64,000 bases of DNA from an uncultured Pseudokineococcus sp. (lineage in GTDB: Bacteria > Actinomycetota > Actinomycetes > Actinomycetales > Quadrisphaeraceae): assembly GCF_947495735.1 (NCBI RefSeq), contig NZ_CANMAA010000003.1, positions 398,889 to 462,888 of the forward strand, read 5' to 3'. The notes beneath the pieces were generated by a model. The model did not search any database, was not told the origin of the DNA, and worked only from the letters and a program-made list of their open reading frames with translations. A program made the position numbers and the translations under genes. Of this stretch, positions 7,930 to 16,434 are shown one piece after another (position 1 is the stretch's first letter; every line of letters begins with the position of its first letter).

Positions 7930-9864
7930 TCAGTCGACCGCAGGCCGCAGGTAGGGGTGCTGGGCGCTCTTCCACCGGTCGTGGACGGCGCGCGCGCCGC
8001 GGGTGCTCTCGAGCTCGGAGACCTCGCTGACCGGGACCTCCCACCAGGACTCGCTGGAGGGCGCGTCGACGAGCGGGTCCGTCGTCACGTGCACGACGGT
8101 CGTGCGCTCGCTCGCCCGGGCCGTCCGCAGCGCCTGCTCGAAGGAGGCCGCGTCGTCGGCGACGAGGACGTCCACGCCGAGGCTCGCGGCGTTGGCGGCC
8201 AGGTCCACCGGCAGCACCCCGCCGTCGAGGCGCCCGGAGTCCGCGGACCGGTAGCGGTACCGCGTGCCGAAGCGCTGGCTCCCGAGGGACTCGGACAGGG
8301 CGCCGATCGAGGCGTACCCGTGGTTCTGCACGAGGACGACGACGACCTTGACGCCCTCCTGGACGGCGGTCACCAGCTCGGTGGCCATCATCAGGTAGCT
8401 GCCGTCGCCGACCATGACGAAGACCTCGCGGTCGGGCGCCGCCATCCGCACGCCGATGCCGCCGGCCACCTCGTAGCCCATGCAGGAGTAGCCGTACTCG
8501 ACGTGGTAGCCCTTGCGCTCCCGCGCGCGCCACATCTTGTGCAGGTCGCCGGGCATGGAGCCCGCGGCGCAGACGACGACGTCGCGGGGGTCCGAGACGC
8601 CCTCGACGATCCCGATCACCTGGTTCTGCGTGAGCAGGCCCCCCGCGCCGGAGATCGAGGGGTCGCGCACGGCGTCGACCTCGTCCTCCCAGCGCTGCTT
8701 CTCCGCGGCGGTGCGCTCGCGGTGCGCGTCGGTCACCGACCAGCCCTCGAGGGCGTCGGCCAGGGCCTCCAGCGCCTCGCGGGCGTCGGCGTGCACGGTG
8801 GCGCCGGCGTGCTTGGCGGCGTCCAGCGCGGTGACGTTGATGTTGACGAACCGGACGCCGGGGTGGCTGAACGCCGTGCGCGACGCCGTCGTGAAGTCCT
8901 GGTAGCGGGTGCCGACGCCGATGACGACGTCCGCGTCCCGCGCCAGGGCGTTGGCCGCCGTCGTGCCGGTGGACCCGATGGCGCCGAGCGACTGCGGGTG
9001 GTCGAACGGCAGCGCGCCCTTGCCGGCCTGGGACTGGCCGACCGGGATGCCCGTCGCCGAGGCCAGGCGGTCGAGCGCCTCGCTCGCCCCGGAGTAGATG
9101 ACGCCGCCGCCGGCCACGAGCAGCGGCCGCTCGGCGGAGCGGATGACCGCGAGCGCCCGCTCGAGCTCGGCCCGCTGCGGCACCGGGCGCCCGACGTGCC
9201 AGGTGCGCTCGGCGAAGAGGTCGACGGGGAAGTCGTGGGCCTCGGCCTGGACGTCCTGCGGGAAGCACACCGTGACGGCGCCCGTCTCGGCGGGGTCGGT
9301 GAGGACCCGCATCGCCCCCGTCAGGGCGCCGGCGAGCTGCTCGGGCCGCCAGACGCGGTCGAAGTACCGGGAGACCGGGCGGAAGGCGTCGTTGACCGTG
9401 ACGTCGCCGCTGCCCGGCTGCTCGAGCTCCTGCAGCAGCGCGCCGGCGGAGCGGGTGGCGAAGGTGTCGGCCGGCAGGAGCAGCACGGGCAGGCGGTTGA
9501 TCGTCGCGAGCGCGGCGCCGGTGACCATGTTGGTGGCGCCCGGACCCACGCTGGTGGTCACGGCCCACGTCTGCAGCCGGTCCTTGGCGCGGGCGTAGGC
9601 GACCGCGGTGTGCACCATCGCCTGCTCGTTGCGGCCGAGGACGTAGGGCAGCAGGTCGGGGTCCTCCAGCTCGGACTGCAGCAGCGCCTGGCCGAGGCCC
9701 GCGACGTTGCCGTGCCCGAAGATGCCGAAGCAGCCGGCGAACAGCCGCTGCCGCTCGCCGTCGCGCTCCGTCCACTGGGCGGCGAGGAAGCGGACCACGG
9801 CCTGGGAGACGGTGAGCCGCACCGTCTCGACCTCGGCGGGGGGTGCGTACGCCGGCTCGCTCAC
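7930..9864 (-). CDS. iolD: 3D-(3,5/4)-trihydroxycyclohexane-1,2-dione hydrolase
   Basis: This 644-residue thiamine-diphosphate enzyme opens the six-membered ring of the inositol-derived dione to give 5-deoxyglucuronate. The pyrimidine domain has the catalytic glutamate Glu80 in GRNEQAM. The middle domain is typical of the acetolactate synthase family. The diphosphate domain has GDGS near residue 486 and the downstream asparagine in LVQNHGYASIG that completes the Mg/ThDP motif. Its length and N-terminal extension match IolD rather than acetolactate synthase. It begins with GTG overlapping the iolB stop (GTGA). Confidence 0.93.
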   Translation of the reverse strand: MSEPAYAPPAEVETVRLTVSQAVVRFLAAQWTERDGERQRLFAGCFGIFGHGNVAGLGQALLQSELEDPDLLPYVLGRNEQAMVHTAVAYARAKDRLQTWAVTTSVGPGATNMVTGAALATINRLPVLLLPADTFATRSAGALLQELEQPGSGDVTVNDAFRPVSRYFDRVWRPEQLAGALTGAMRVLTDPAETGAVTVCFPQDVQAEAHDFPVDLFAERTWHVGRPVPQRAELERALAVIRSAERPLLVAGGGVIYSGASEALDRLASATGIPVGQSQAGKGALPFDHPQSLGAIGSTGTTAANALARDADVVIGVGTRYQDFTTASRTAFSHPGVRFVNINVTALDAAKHAGATVHADAREALEALADALEGWSVTDAHRERTAAEKQRWEDEVDAVRDPSISGAGGLLTQNQVIGIVEGVSDPRDVVVCAAGSMPGDLHKMWRARERKGYHVEYGYSCMGYEVAGGIGVRMAAPDREVFVMVGDGSYLMMATELVTAVQEGVKVVVVLVQNHGYASIGALSESLGSQRFGTRYRYRSADSGRLDGGVLPVDLAANAASLGVDVLVADDAASFEQALRTARASERTTVVHVTTDPLVDAPSSESWWEVPVSEVSELESTRGARAVHDRWKSAQHPYLRPAVD

Positions 9865-10799
9865 CGCTGGGCTCCTTCGCTCGTGCTGGGACTCGTCCGG
9901 CTGTGGGCCGGAGGGGCGCCGGGCCTCAGCGGCAGGCGGGGGTCGACCTCCTGGTCGGCCCAGGTGCCCCGGACCCACGCGTGCTCGGGGTCGTCGACGA
10001 TGCGCCAGGCCCGCTCCTGCCCGGGGCCGGCCATGACGTTGAGGTAGTACAGGTGGTGCCCCGGCGAGGCGACGGACGGGCCGTGCCAGCCGTGCGGCAC
10101 GAGGACGACGTCGCGGTCGCGGACCTCCTCGAGGACCTCGATCGGCCGCTCGGGGGTGCCGTAGACGCGGTGGTAGCCGAAGCCCCGCTGGCCCTGCGGG
10201 CCCGGGGCGACCTCGAAGTAGTAGATCTCCTCGAGCTCGGACTCGACCTCGGACGTCTCGTCGTGCTTGTGCGGCGGGTAGGACGACCAGTTGCCGGCGG
10301 GCGTCACCACCTCGCAGGCGATGACCGCGTCGGCCTCGAAGACTCCGGCCGTGGCGAAGTTGCGCACCTCGCGGCTGCTGCGGCCCGCACCGCGGAGCTC
10401 GACGGGCACGTCGGCCGCGGGGCCGTACCGGAACGGCAGGCGGCGCCGGGCCCGCGCGGCGCACAGCGCGAAGCGGCCCCCGCCCGCGCTCGTCAGCACG
10501 GCCGTCGCCCCCGGCGGCAGGTAGGCGAAGTCGGTGGGCCCGTCGAAGACGCCCGCCCGTCCGGCCAGCTCGGCGCGCTCGCCCTCGCACTCGACGTCGA
10601 GGGCCCCGGAGAGGGGGACGACGACGACCTCGTCCTCGCCCGTCGCGAGCTCGTGCGACCCGCCGGCCGCGAGCGCCAGGACGCGCAGGCCGGAGTGGCC
10701 CCAGCCCGCCGACTCGGGGGTCACCTCCAGCTCGTACGGCCCGGAGGCCGCGCTGCCCGCGGGCAGGTGGAGGGCGGACGGCTGCGCTGCCGGGCTCAT
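9861..10799 (-). CDS. iolB: 5-deoxy-glucuronate isomerase
   Basis: This 312-residue cupin converts 5-deoxyglucuronate to 5-dehydro-2-deoxygluconate, preparing the substrate of IolC. It has the two-cupin layout. The metal site of the C-terminal cupin is visible as YPPHKHD (174-180), the ELEEIYYF glutamates near residue 190 and VPHGWHG near residue 241. Length is close to the family norm with an extra C-terminal tail. It begins with ATG 82 bases after the aldolase gene and its stop overlaps the iolD start. Confidence 0.93.
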   Translation of the reverse strand: MSPAAQPSALHLPAGSAASGPYELEVTPESAGWGHSGLRVLALAAGGSHELATGEDEVVVVPLSGALDVECEGERAELAGRAGVFDGPTDFAYLPPGATAVLTSAGGGRFALCAARARRRLPFRYGPAADVPVELRGAGRSSREVRNFATAGVFEADAVIACEVVTPAGNWSSYPPHKHDETSEVESELEEIYYFEVAPGPQGQRGFGYHRVYGTPERPIEVLEEVRDRDVVLVPHGWHGPSVASPGHHLYYLNVMAGPGQERAWRIVDDPEHAWVRGTWADQEVDPRLPLRPGAPPAHSRTSPSTSEGAQR

Positions 10800-10881
10800 G
10801 GTGCGGGCTCCTCGGGGTGGGGTCTGTGCGGGAGTGGGTCTGCGTGCAGCGGGTCTCGGCGCGCTGCACCGGGCCGCGTCG

Positions 10882-11853
10882 TCAGCGGACGAGCGAGACG
10901 GCCGTGTCGACGGCCGCGGCGACGTCGTCGTCCTGCGGGTACAGCAGGGTCCGCCCGACCACCAGGCCGCGCACGGACGGCAGGGCCAGGGCCGAGCGCC
11001 AGCGCGCGTAGGTCTCCTCCGGCGCGTCCGTCGGGTCCCCGCCGAGCAGGAGGGTGGGCAGCGTCGTCGCCGCCATCACGCGCTCCATCTCGTGCACCAC
11101 GGGCAGCTTCATCCAGGTGTGGGCGGAGGTGGCGCCGAGGCCCTGCGTGATGTGCACGGACTTGATCACGGCGTCGGCCGACAGGTCGTTGACCACCCGG
11201 CCGCCCGGCCCGTCGGGGCGGCGCGCCATGAACGGCTCGAGCATGCAGACGACACCGGCTCGGGCGCACTCGGTCACGGCACGACCCGCGGCCTCGAGCA
11301 TCCCCACCGTGCTCGGGTCCTCGAGGTCGATCCGGTTGAGCATCTTGGCGGCGTCGAAGCGCGCGGCGACGACGCCGGGGACGTCGTACCCCGTCATCCG
11401 GTCGTCGAGCTCGAACGTCGCGCCCGCGAGCCCGCCCCGGTTCATCGAGGCGACGACGACCTTGTCCTCGAGCGCCCCCAGGAGCAGGAGGTCCTCGGCG
11501 ACGTCGGCCGTCGCGAGCAGGCCGTCCACGCCCGGGCGGGCGAGCGCCGAACGCAGGCGGTCGAGCATGTCGCGCCGGTCGTGCATCGCCGTCGGGCGCC
11601 CCTGCGCCGCGAGGGCGCCGCGGGCGGGGTGGTCGGCCGCGACGAGCATGAGCCGGCCGTCCGCGGGCAGGAAGGACGGACGACGCCGGCGCGCCGCGAG
11701 GGCTCGCGCGACGGCGCGCGGCTCCCGGGCGCGCAGCTCGGTGACCTCGTCGTAGGTCCGGCACAGCGGGGCCGGCGCGCTCACCGCCGCCGCCGCACCG
11801 GCGGTCGAGCCGAGCGGAGGGGCGCCGGGGGCGAGCGCGGCGGCCTCAGGCAC
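10882..11853 (-). CDS. Beta/alpha-barrel aldolase of the inositol pathway (Cgl0159-type)
   Basis: This 323-residue protein resembles the DeoC/LacD-like barrel proteins found in actinobacterial iol clusters next to iolC and iolB. The most likely job is cleavage of 2-deoxy-5-keto-gluconate 6-phosphate to dihydroxyacetone phosphate and malonate semialdehyde, the IolJ step, for which no other candidate gene is present. Visible landmarks are MLVAADHPARG near residue 68, VVASMNRGGL near 134, CMLEPFMARRP near 200 and VIKSVHITQGLG near 225, whose lysine is a candidate Schiff-base residue. It starts at a GTG overlapping the iolC end by eight bases, with GAGGGGG upstream. The reaction is inferred from context. 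Confidence 0.75.
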   Translation of the reverse strand: MPEAAALAPGAPPLGSTAGAAAAVSAPAPLCRTYDEVTELRAREPRAVARALAARRRRPSFLPADGRLMLVAADHPARGALAAQGRPTAMHDRRDMLDRLRSALARPGVDGLLATADVAEDLLLLGALEDKVVVASMNRGGLAGATFELDDRMTGYDVPGVVAARFDAAKMLNRIDLEDPSTVGMLEAAGRAVTECARAGVVCMLEPFMARRPDGPGGRVVNDLSADAVIKSVHITQGLGATSAHTWMKLPVVHEMERVMAATTLPTLLLGGDPTDAPEETYARWRSALALPSVRGLVVGRTLLYPQDDDVAAAVDTAVSLVR

Positions 11854-12895
11854 GACCAGCCCCCTCGGTGGCGGCGTGGGCGCGCACGTGGGCGTCCACC
11901 TCCTCGTGCGTGGGCATGGCGGTGGAGCACTCCAGGCGCGAGGCGACGATGGCGCCGGCGGCGTTGCAGCGCCGCAGCACCTCCTCCAGCGGCAGCCCCG
12001 CCAGCAGGCCGTCGCACAGGGAGCCGCCGAAGGCGTCGCCCGCCCCGAGGCCGTTGACGACGTCCACCGGGGTCGGCGGGACGACGACGCGCTCGTCGCG
12101 CGTCTTGCCGAGGACGCCGCGCGGCCCCTGCTTCACGACGGCGAGCTGGACCCCCCGCTCCAGCAGCGCGTCGGCGGCGCGGTCGGGATCGGTCTCGCCG
12201 ACCGCGACCTCGCACTCCTCGCGGTTGCCGACGGCGACGGTCACGTGCTCCAGCGCCCGCGAGACCTGCTCGGCCGCGGCCTCCTTCGACTCCCAGAACA
12301 CCGGCCGGTAGTCGAGGTCGAGGACGGTGTGCTCGCGACGGGCCCGGGCCTCCCACGCCGCGTGGTGGGCCTCGCGGCTCGGGGACTCCGACAGGCCGGT
12401 GACGGTGCACCAGAACAGGTCCGCCGAGCGGACGGCGTCGAGGTCGAGGTCCTCGGGGCGCACCTGGAGGTCCGGGGCCTTGGGGCGCCGGTAGAAGTAG
12501 ATCGGGAAGTCGTCGGGCGGGAAGATCTCGCAGAAGGTCACCGGGGTCGCGTGCTCGGGGTCGAGGACGACGTGCTGGTCGTCCACGCCGAGGTCGCGCA
12601 GCGCCCGGCGCACGAAGCGCCCGAACGGGTCGTCGCCGACCCCGCTCACGAGCGCCGAGCGGCGCCCCAGCCGCGCCGCGGCCACGGCCACGTTGGCGGC
12701 GCTGCCCCCGAGGTACTTCCCGAACGTCTCGACGTCCTCGAGGCCCACACCGGTCTGCAGCGGGTACACGTCCACCCCGCTGCGCCCGAAGGCCAGCACC
12801 TCGAGCCGTCCTGCTCCTGCGAGCACCTCGTCCTCCACGTCCTCGTGGCCTCCGGCCGGCCGGTCGGGCCGTCCGCGCAGCACTCTGCTCCCCAC
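11846..12895 (-). CDS. iolC: 5-dehydro-2-deoxygluconokinase
   Basis: This 349-residue PfkB-family kinase phosphorylates 5-dehydro-2-deoxygluconate at O6. Landmarks are FGKYLGGSAANVA near residue 58 (substrate end), and NGLGAGDAFGG near 283 with the catalytic base Asp287 in the anion hole. The first 30 residues are polar and weakly conserved, so an internal start is possible. It is the first gene of the leftward iol operon and is divergent from the GntR regulator. The probable operator lies 21-40 bases upstream of the GTG start. Confidence 0.9.
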   Translation of the reverse strand: MGSRVLRGRPDRPAGGHEDVEDEVLAGAGRLEVLAFGRSGVDVYPLQTGVGLEDVETFGKYLGGSAANVAVAAARLGRRSALVSGVGDDPFGRFVRRALRDLGVDDQHVVLDPEHATPVTFCEIFPPDDFPIYFYRRPKAPDLQVRPEDLDLDAVRSADLFWCTVTGLSESPSREAHHAAWEARARREHTVLDLDYRPVFWESKEAAAEQVSRALEHVTVAVGNREECEVAVGETDPDRAADALLERGVQLAVVKQGPRGVLGKTRDERVVVPPTPVDVVNGLGAGDAFGGSLCDGLLAGLPLEEVLRRCNAAGAIVASRLECSTAMPTHEEVDAHVRAHAATEGAGRA

Positions 12896-12915
12896 CGCAC
12901 GAGCGTGTCAACGCT

Positions 12916-12935
12916 TTGTCCGGTCATATGGACAA
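12916..12935. promoter_or_regulatory. Dyad operator between iolC and the GntR regulator gene
   Basis: TTGTCC-GGTCATAT-GGACAA is a perfect 6-bp inverted repeat with an 8-base spacer in the 129-base divergent region. It sits where it would block leftward iolC transcription, and its size suits a dimeric GntR/UTRA regulator. It is also one of the few AT-containing patches here. Binding by the neighbouring regulator is inference. Confidence 0.65.
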
Positions 12936-13024
12936 CGCGACGGCCGTTCATCACGTCACCCCGCTCTGGCACCATGGGCCCTCCCGACGGCGCCGTCGCC
13001 CGGGAGGACCCGAGGAGGACCGCC

Positions 13025-13783
13025 GTGGTGGCCACCCCGCCCGCGAGCCCGTCGGCGCCGCAGTTCGACGTCGACCGCTCCAGCCCGACCCCGCTCTACT
13101 ACCAGCTGTCGCAGGCCATGGAGCGGGCCATCACCGACGGCGCGCTGCCTGCCGGGTCGCGGCTGGAGAACGAGATCGCCCTGGCCCAGCGCTACGGGCT
13201 CTCGCGGCCCACCATCCGGCGCGCCGTCCAGGAGCTGGTGGACAAGGGCATGCTCGTGCGCAAGCGCGGCGTCGGCACGCAGGTGGTGCAGTCCCCCGTC
13301 AGCCGGTCGGTCGACCTCACGAGCCTCTACGACGACCTCGCGCGCGCCGGCGGGGCCCCCACGACGTCGGTCCTGGAGCTCGCGCGCGAGCCGGCGTCCG
13401 CGGACGTCGCCGCCGCGCTGGGCGTGGCCGAGGGCGACGAGATCACCCGCCTCGTCCGCCTCCGCCGCACGCACGGCGAGCCGCTGGCCCTGCTGACCAA
13501 CCACCTCCCGGGCCGCTTCACCCTGACCCAGGAGGACCTCGCGGACCACGGCCTCTACCAGCACCTGCGCGCCCAGGGGGTGCACCTGAGCGTGGCCCAC
13601 CAGAAGATCGGGGCGCGCCTGGCGGGCGCCCGGGAGGCGAAGCTCCTGGACGAGGCGCCGCGGGCGGCCCTGCTGACGATGGAGCGCACGGCCTACGACG
13701 ACTACGGGACGGTCGTCGAGCACGGCACCCACGCCTACCGCGCCTCCCGCTACGAGTTCTCCACCACGCTCGTCGACCGCTGA
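13025..13783 (+). CDS. GntR/UTRA regulator, probable repressor of the iol genes
   Basis: This 252-residue protein has an N-terminal winged helix (about residues 20-88: PLYYQLSQAM, recognition helix around RYGLSRPTIRRAV, wing KRGVGTQV) and a C-terminal UTRA effector domain (about 105-245). UTRA regulators of the HutC/FarR group bind small metabolites such as sugar phosphates. The GTG at 13025 is preferred because AGGAGG lies six bases before it; an upstream in-frame ATG at 12974 has no ribosome site. The gene is divergent from iolC and followed by an iolG-like gene, so autoregulation and control by an inositol intermediate are likely. Confidence 0.85.
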   Translation: MVATPPASPSAPQFDVDRSSPTPLYYQLSQAMERAITDGALPAGSRLENEIALAQRYGLSRPTIRRAVQELVDKGMLVRKRGVGTQVVQSPVSRSVDLTSLYDDLARAGGAPTTSVLELAREPASADVAAALGVAEGDEITRLVRLRRTHGEPLALLTNHLPGRFTLTQEDLADHGLYQHLRAQGVHLSVAHQKIGARLAGAREAKLLDEAPRAALLTMERTAYDDYGTVVEHGTHAYRASRYEFSTTLVDR

Positions 13784-13875
13784 GCCCTCGCCGCGCGACC
13801 CACCACGCCGTCCCACCGGGAGGGCCCGACCACGCCGGCCCGCCGGCAGCGCCGCACGGCGCGGAGGAGGCACGC

Positions 13876-14892
13876 ATGAGCGCAGCGACGCAGGGCCGAG
13901 GGCTCGTCCTCGGCGTCGTGGGCACGGGGCGGATCGGCGCGATGCACGCCCGCAACGCCGTGCAGACCCCGGGCGTCTCGCAGGTGCTGCTGGTCGACGC
14001 CGCCCCCGAGCAGGCCGAGCGCGTCGCGCGCTCGGTGGGCGCGGACGCCGTCGGCTCGGTGGAGGAGCTGCTGGGGCGGGTCGACGGGCTGGTCGTGGCC
14101 GCCGCGACGGCCGCGCACCCCGAGCTGGTGCGCGCGGGGGTGGACGCGGGCCTGCCGGTGCTGTGCGAGAAGCCCGTCGCGCCCGACGTCGCGTCGTCGC
14201 TGCCGGTGCTCGAGCACGTGGCCGCCGCGGGCGGCGTCGTGCAGATGGGCCACCAGCGCCGCCTGGACGCGGGCTACCTCGAGGCCCGGCGGGCGCTGCG
14301 GGCCGGCGAGCTGGGCTGGCTGCACAGCATCCGCTCCGTCACGTGCGACGCGGCGCCCCCGCCCGTCGCCTTCCTCGCGACCTCGGGCGGGATCTTCCGC
14401 GACGTCAGCGTCCACGACTTCGACGTGCTGCGGTGGCTGACCGGCGAGGAGGTCGTCGAGGTCTGGGCGCGCGGCAGCAACCTCGGGGACCCGGAGATCG
14501 GCGCCGTCGGCGACGTCGACACGGCCCTCGCCGTCTGCACGACGAGCAGCGGGCTGCTCGCCGTCGTCACCGCCTCCCGCTACAACGGCGCCGGCCACGA
14601 CGTGCGCACCGAGCTGCAGGGCTCGGAGGGCGCGCTGGTCGTGGGGCTCGACGACCGGGCGGCGCTGCGCTCCTCCGAGCGGGGCGTCACCTTCCCCGCC
14701 GGCCCGCCGCACCCCACGTTCGCCGAGCGCTTCGCCGACGCCTACCGCGCCGAGCTGGCCGCCTTCTGCGAGCTGGTCCGCGGCGAGCGCGAGAACCCGT
14801 GCACGCCGCAGGACGCCGTCGCCGCCTCCCGCGTGGCCGACGCCGCGCAGGAGTCCCTCGTCACCGGGCGGCCCGTGCGCGTCCTGGGCTGA
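13876..14892 (+). CDS. Gfo/Idh/MocA oxidoreductase, second inositol dehydrogenase-like
   Basis: This 338-residue NAD(P)-dependent dehydrogenase has VVGTGRIGAMHARN at its Rossmann start, LCEKPVAP near residue 95 and the catalytic-region stretch FRDVSVHDFDVLRW near 172. It is closer in layout to classical inositol 2-dehydrogenase (IolG) than the operon copy at 5815, so it may be the main IolG, with the other acting on scyllo- or D-chiro-inositol. GGAGGAGG precedes the ATG. It is 92 bases after the regulator gene on the same strand, so probably co-transcribed with it. Confidence 0.85.
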   Translation: MSAATQGRGLVLGVVGTGRIGAMHARNAVQTPGVSQVLLVDAAPEQAERVARSVGADAVGSVEELLGRVDGLVVAAATAAHPELVRAGVDAGLPVLCEKPVAPDVASSLPVLEHVAAAGGVVQMGHQRRLDAGYLEARRALRAGELGWLHSIRSVTCDAAPPPVAFLATSGGIFRDVSVHDFDVLRWLTGEEVVEVWARGSNLGDPEIGAVGDVDTALAVCTTSSGLLAVVTASRYNGAGHDVRTELQGSEGALVVGLDDRAALRSSERGVTFPAGPPHPTFAERFADAYRAELAAFCELVRGERENPCTPQDAVAASRVADAAQESLVTGRPVRVLG

Positions 14893-14909
14893 GGAGGAGG
14901 CGGCAGCCC

Positions 14910-15272
14910 TCAGACGCGGTAGGGCCGCAGGCAGGACGCCGGCAGCCAGCCGGTGACGACGCCGGACGTGCCGTCGTCCCCCAGCGCGTAGGCGACGCGC
15001 GCCTCCCACGCGCCGACCCCGTCCCGGCGCCACCCGGCGACGACGCCGGGCATCGGGTCGGCGTCGGGCATGAGCACCCAGCAGTGCGTGCCCCGGCCAC
15101 CGCGGCGCTCCGCGTCCGCCTGCTGCCGGCCCGCCACCTGCTCGTCGCCTCCGACCTGCTGGTCCCGCTCGCCGTGCCGGCCCCGCTCGTCGTGCCGGCC
15201 CTGCTCGTCGTGCTGGTCGGCGAGCGAGCGGCGGAAGGACGCCGCCCTGCTGCTCGACCACCCTCCGCCCAC
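14910..15272 (-). CDS. Small uncharacterised protein with an SOS box (HCWVL family, copy 1)
   Basis: This 120-residue protein has no recognised function. Residues 19-58 are polar low complexity, with DERGRH-like repeats encoded by an imperfect tandem repeat. Residues 63-118 form a compact domain: HCWVL at the start, then GVVAGWRR, EARVAYALGD and a closing WLPASCLRP. The same pattern recurs in the protein at 45010, so the two are paralogues. The GTG at 15272 lies only 12 bases after a LexA-type box and has no ribosome site, suggesting a leaderless DNA-damage-inducible mRNA. The tight domain with several tryptophans may bind a partner protein; that is a guess. Confidence 0.7.
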   Translation of the reverse strand: MGGGWSSSRAASFRRSLADQHDEQGRHDERGRHGERDQQVGGDEQVAGRQQADAERRGGRGTHCWVLMPDADPMPGVVAGWRRDGVGAWEARVAYALGDDGTSGVVTGWLPASCLRPYRV

Positions 15273-15283
15273 GCGGAGTAGGT

Positions 15284-15299
15284 TCGCACAGGTGTTCGA
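15284..15299 (-). promoter_or_regulatory. LexA (SOS) box, one mismatch, for the small gene at 14910
   Basis: On the minus strand the site reads TCGAAC-ACCT-GTGCGA, one base from the actinobacterial consensus TCGAAC-N4-GTTCGA. It is 12 bases upstream of the GTG start. The next bases (CCTACTCC) could serve as a weak -10 region. Confidence 0.7.
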
Positions 15300-15361
15300 G
15301 TGATCGCACGGCGCGCCCCCGGACGGGTGAGCCGCCGCGGGAGGGACGGCGGAGGGGGCGG

Positions 15362-16363
15362 CTACCGCCGGCCGGGGCTCTCGCGCAGCAGCGCCTCGAC
15401 GTCGGCGCGGTGCGGTGCGGAGGTCGCGGCGCCGTGGCGCTGGACCGACAGCGCGGCCGCGGCCGTCGCGGTGCGCGCCGCCGCGACGAGCACCGCCTCG
15501 CCCGGCGCGCCGCCCCCGGCCCGCCCGTCGTGGGCGCGGGCCTCCTCCAGCGCGGCGACGAGGGCACCGCCGAAGGCGTCCCCCGCCCCGGTGGTGTCGA
15601 CCGCCTCGACGGGCAGGCCGGGCACGTGGACGCCGTCGGGCGCCCCGTCACGGACGGCCACGAGGGCGCCCCCGGCGCCCAGGGTGACGACGACCGCCGG
15701 CACGTCCGGGAGCAGCCGGCGCACCAGGGTGCGGGCTCGCTCGACGGCGGACCCGGCGTGCTCGACGCCGTCCCCGGCCCGAGGACCGGACAGCGCGGCG
15801 GCCTCGTGCTCGTTCACGAGCAGGACGTCGACGTCCCCCAGCAGCCCCGCCGGCAGGGGCTGGACCGGTGAGGGGTTGAGCACGACGACGACGCCCGAGG
15901 AGACGGCCGCTGCGGCAGCGGCGGCCACGGTCGCCGGCGGCACCTCGAGCTGGCAGAGCAGGTGCCCCGCGCCGCGCACGACGTCGAGCTCGGCGGGGCC
16001 GAGGTCGGTGAGCCCGGCGTTCGCCCCGGGGTCCACGACGATGGCGTTCTCCCCCGACGCCGCGACGGTGATGAGCGCCGTGCCCGTGGGCCGCTCCAGC
16101 AGCCGGGTGCGGACCTCGACGCCGGCGCCGGCGAGCGCCTCGCGCAGGCGCCGTCCCGCGCCGTCGTCGCCGACGGCTCCGACGAAGGTGGTCGCCGCGC
16201 CGCAGCGGGCCGCCGCGACGGCCTGGTTGAGCCCCTTGCCGCCGACGTGCTCGGCGCGCGAGCGCGCCAGCACCGTCTCCCCCGGGCGTGGGATCTCCTC
16301 GACGGCGAGCACGACGTCGAGGTTCGCGCTGCCCACCACCACGACGCCGCTGCGCTCTCCCAC
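15362..16363 (-). CDS. rbsK: Ribokinase (PfkB family)
   Basis: This 333-residue sugar kinase should phosphorylate D-ribose or a related sugar at O5. The N-terminal VVVGSANLDVV, the substrate motif GGKGLNQAVAAARCGA near residue 42 and the C-terminal DTTGAGDAFGG with catalytic Asp262 are the ribokinase pattern. NPSPVQPLP near 175 is also typical. The GTG start is preceded by AGGGTGG. No ribose transporter is adjacent, and the substrate could be another pentose or an inositol-derived sugar. The gene lies head-on behind the SOS-box promoter of the previous gene. Confidence 0.85.
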   Translation of the reverse strand: MGERSGVVVVGSANLDVVLAVEEIPRPGETVLARSRAEHVGGKGLNQAVAAARCGAATTFVGAVGDDGAGRRLREALAGAGVEVRTRLLERPTGTALITVAASGENAIVVDPGANAGLTDLGPAELDVVRGAGHLLCQLEVPPATVAAAAAAAVSSGVVVVLNPSPVQPLPAGLLGDVDVLLVNEHEAAALSGPRAGDGVEHAGSAVERARTLVRRLLPDVPAVVVTLGAGGALVAVRDGAPDGVHVPGLPVEAVDTTGAGDAFGGALVAALEEARAHDGRAGGGAPGEAVLVAAARTATAAAALSVQRHGAATSAPHRADVEALLRESPGRR

Positions 16364-16434
16364 GGCCGCCACCCTGCCGCACGGCGCGGCGCAGCGGTCG
16401 GTCCCGGCGCCGGGGCGGAGCGCTGCCGGTGCGG

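Noticed and set aside
13061..13080. A lone GTTCGA half-site inside the regulator gene as a LexA box
   Set aside because: Only one half-site matches and it lies inside coding sequence.
12974..13783. ATG at 12974 as the GntR regulator start
   Set aside because: It has no ribosome site and would add 17 residues without family similarity; the GTG at 13025 follows AGGAGG at six bases.
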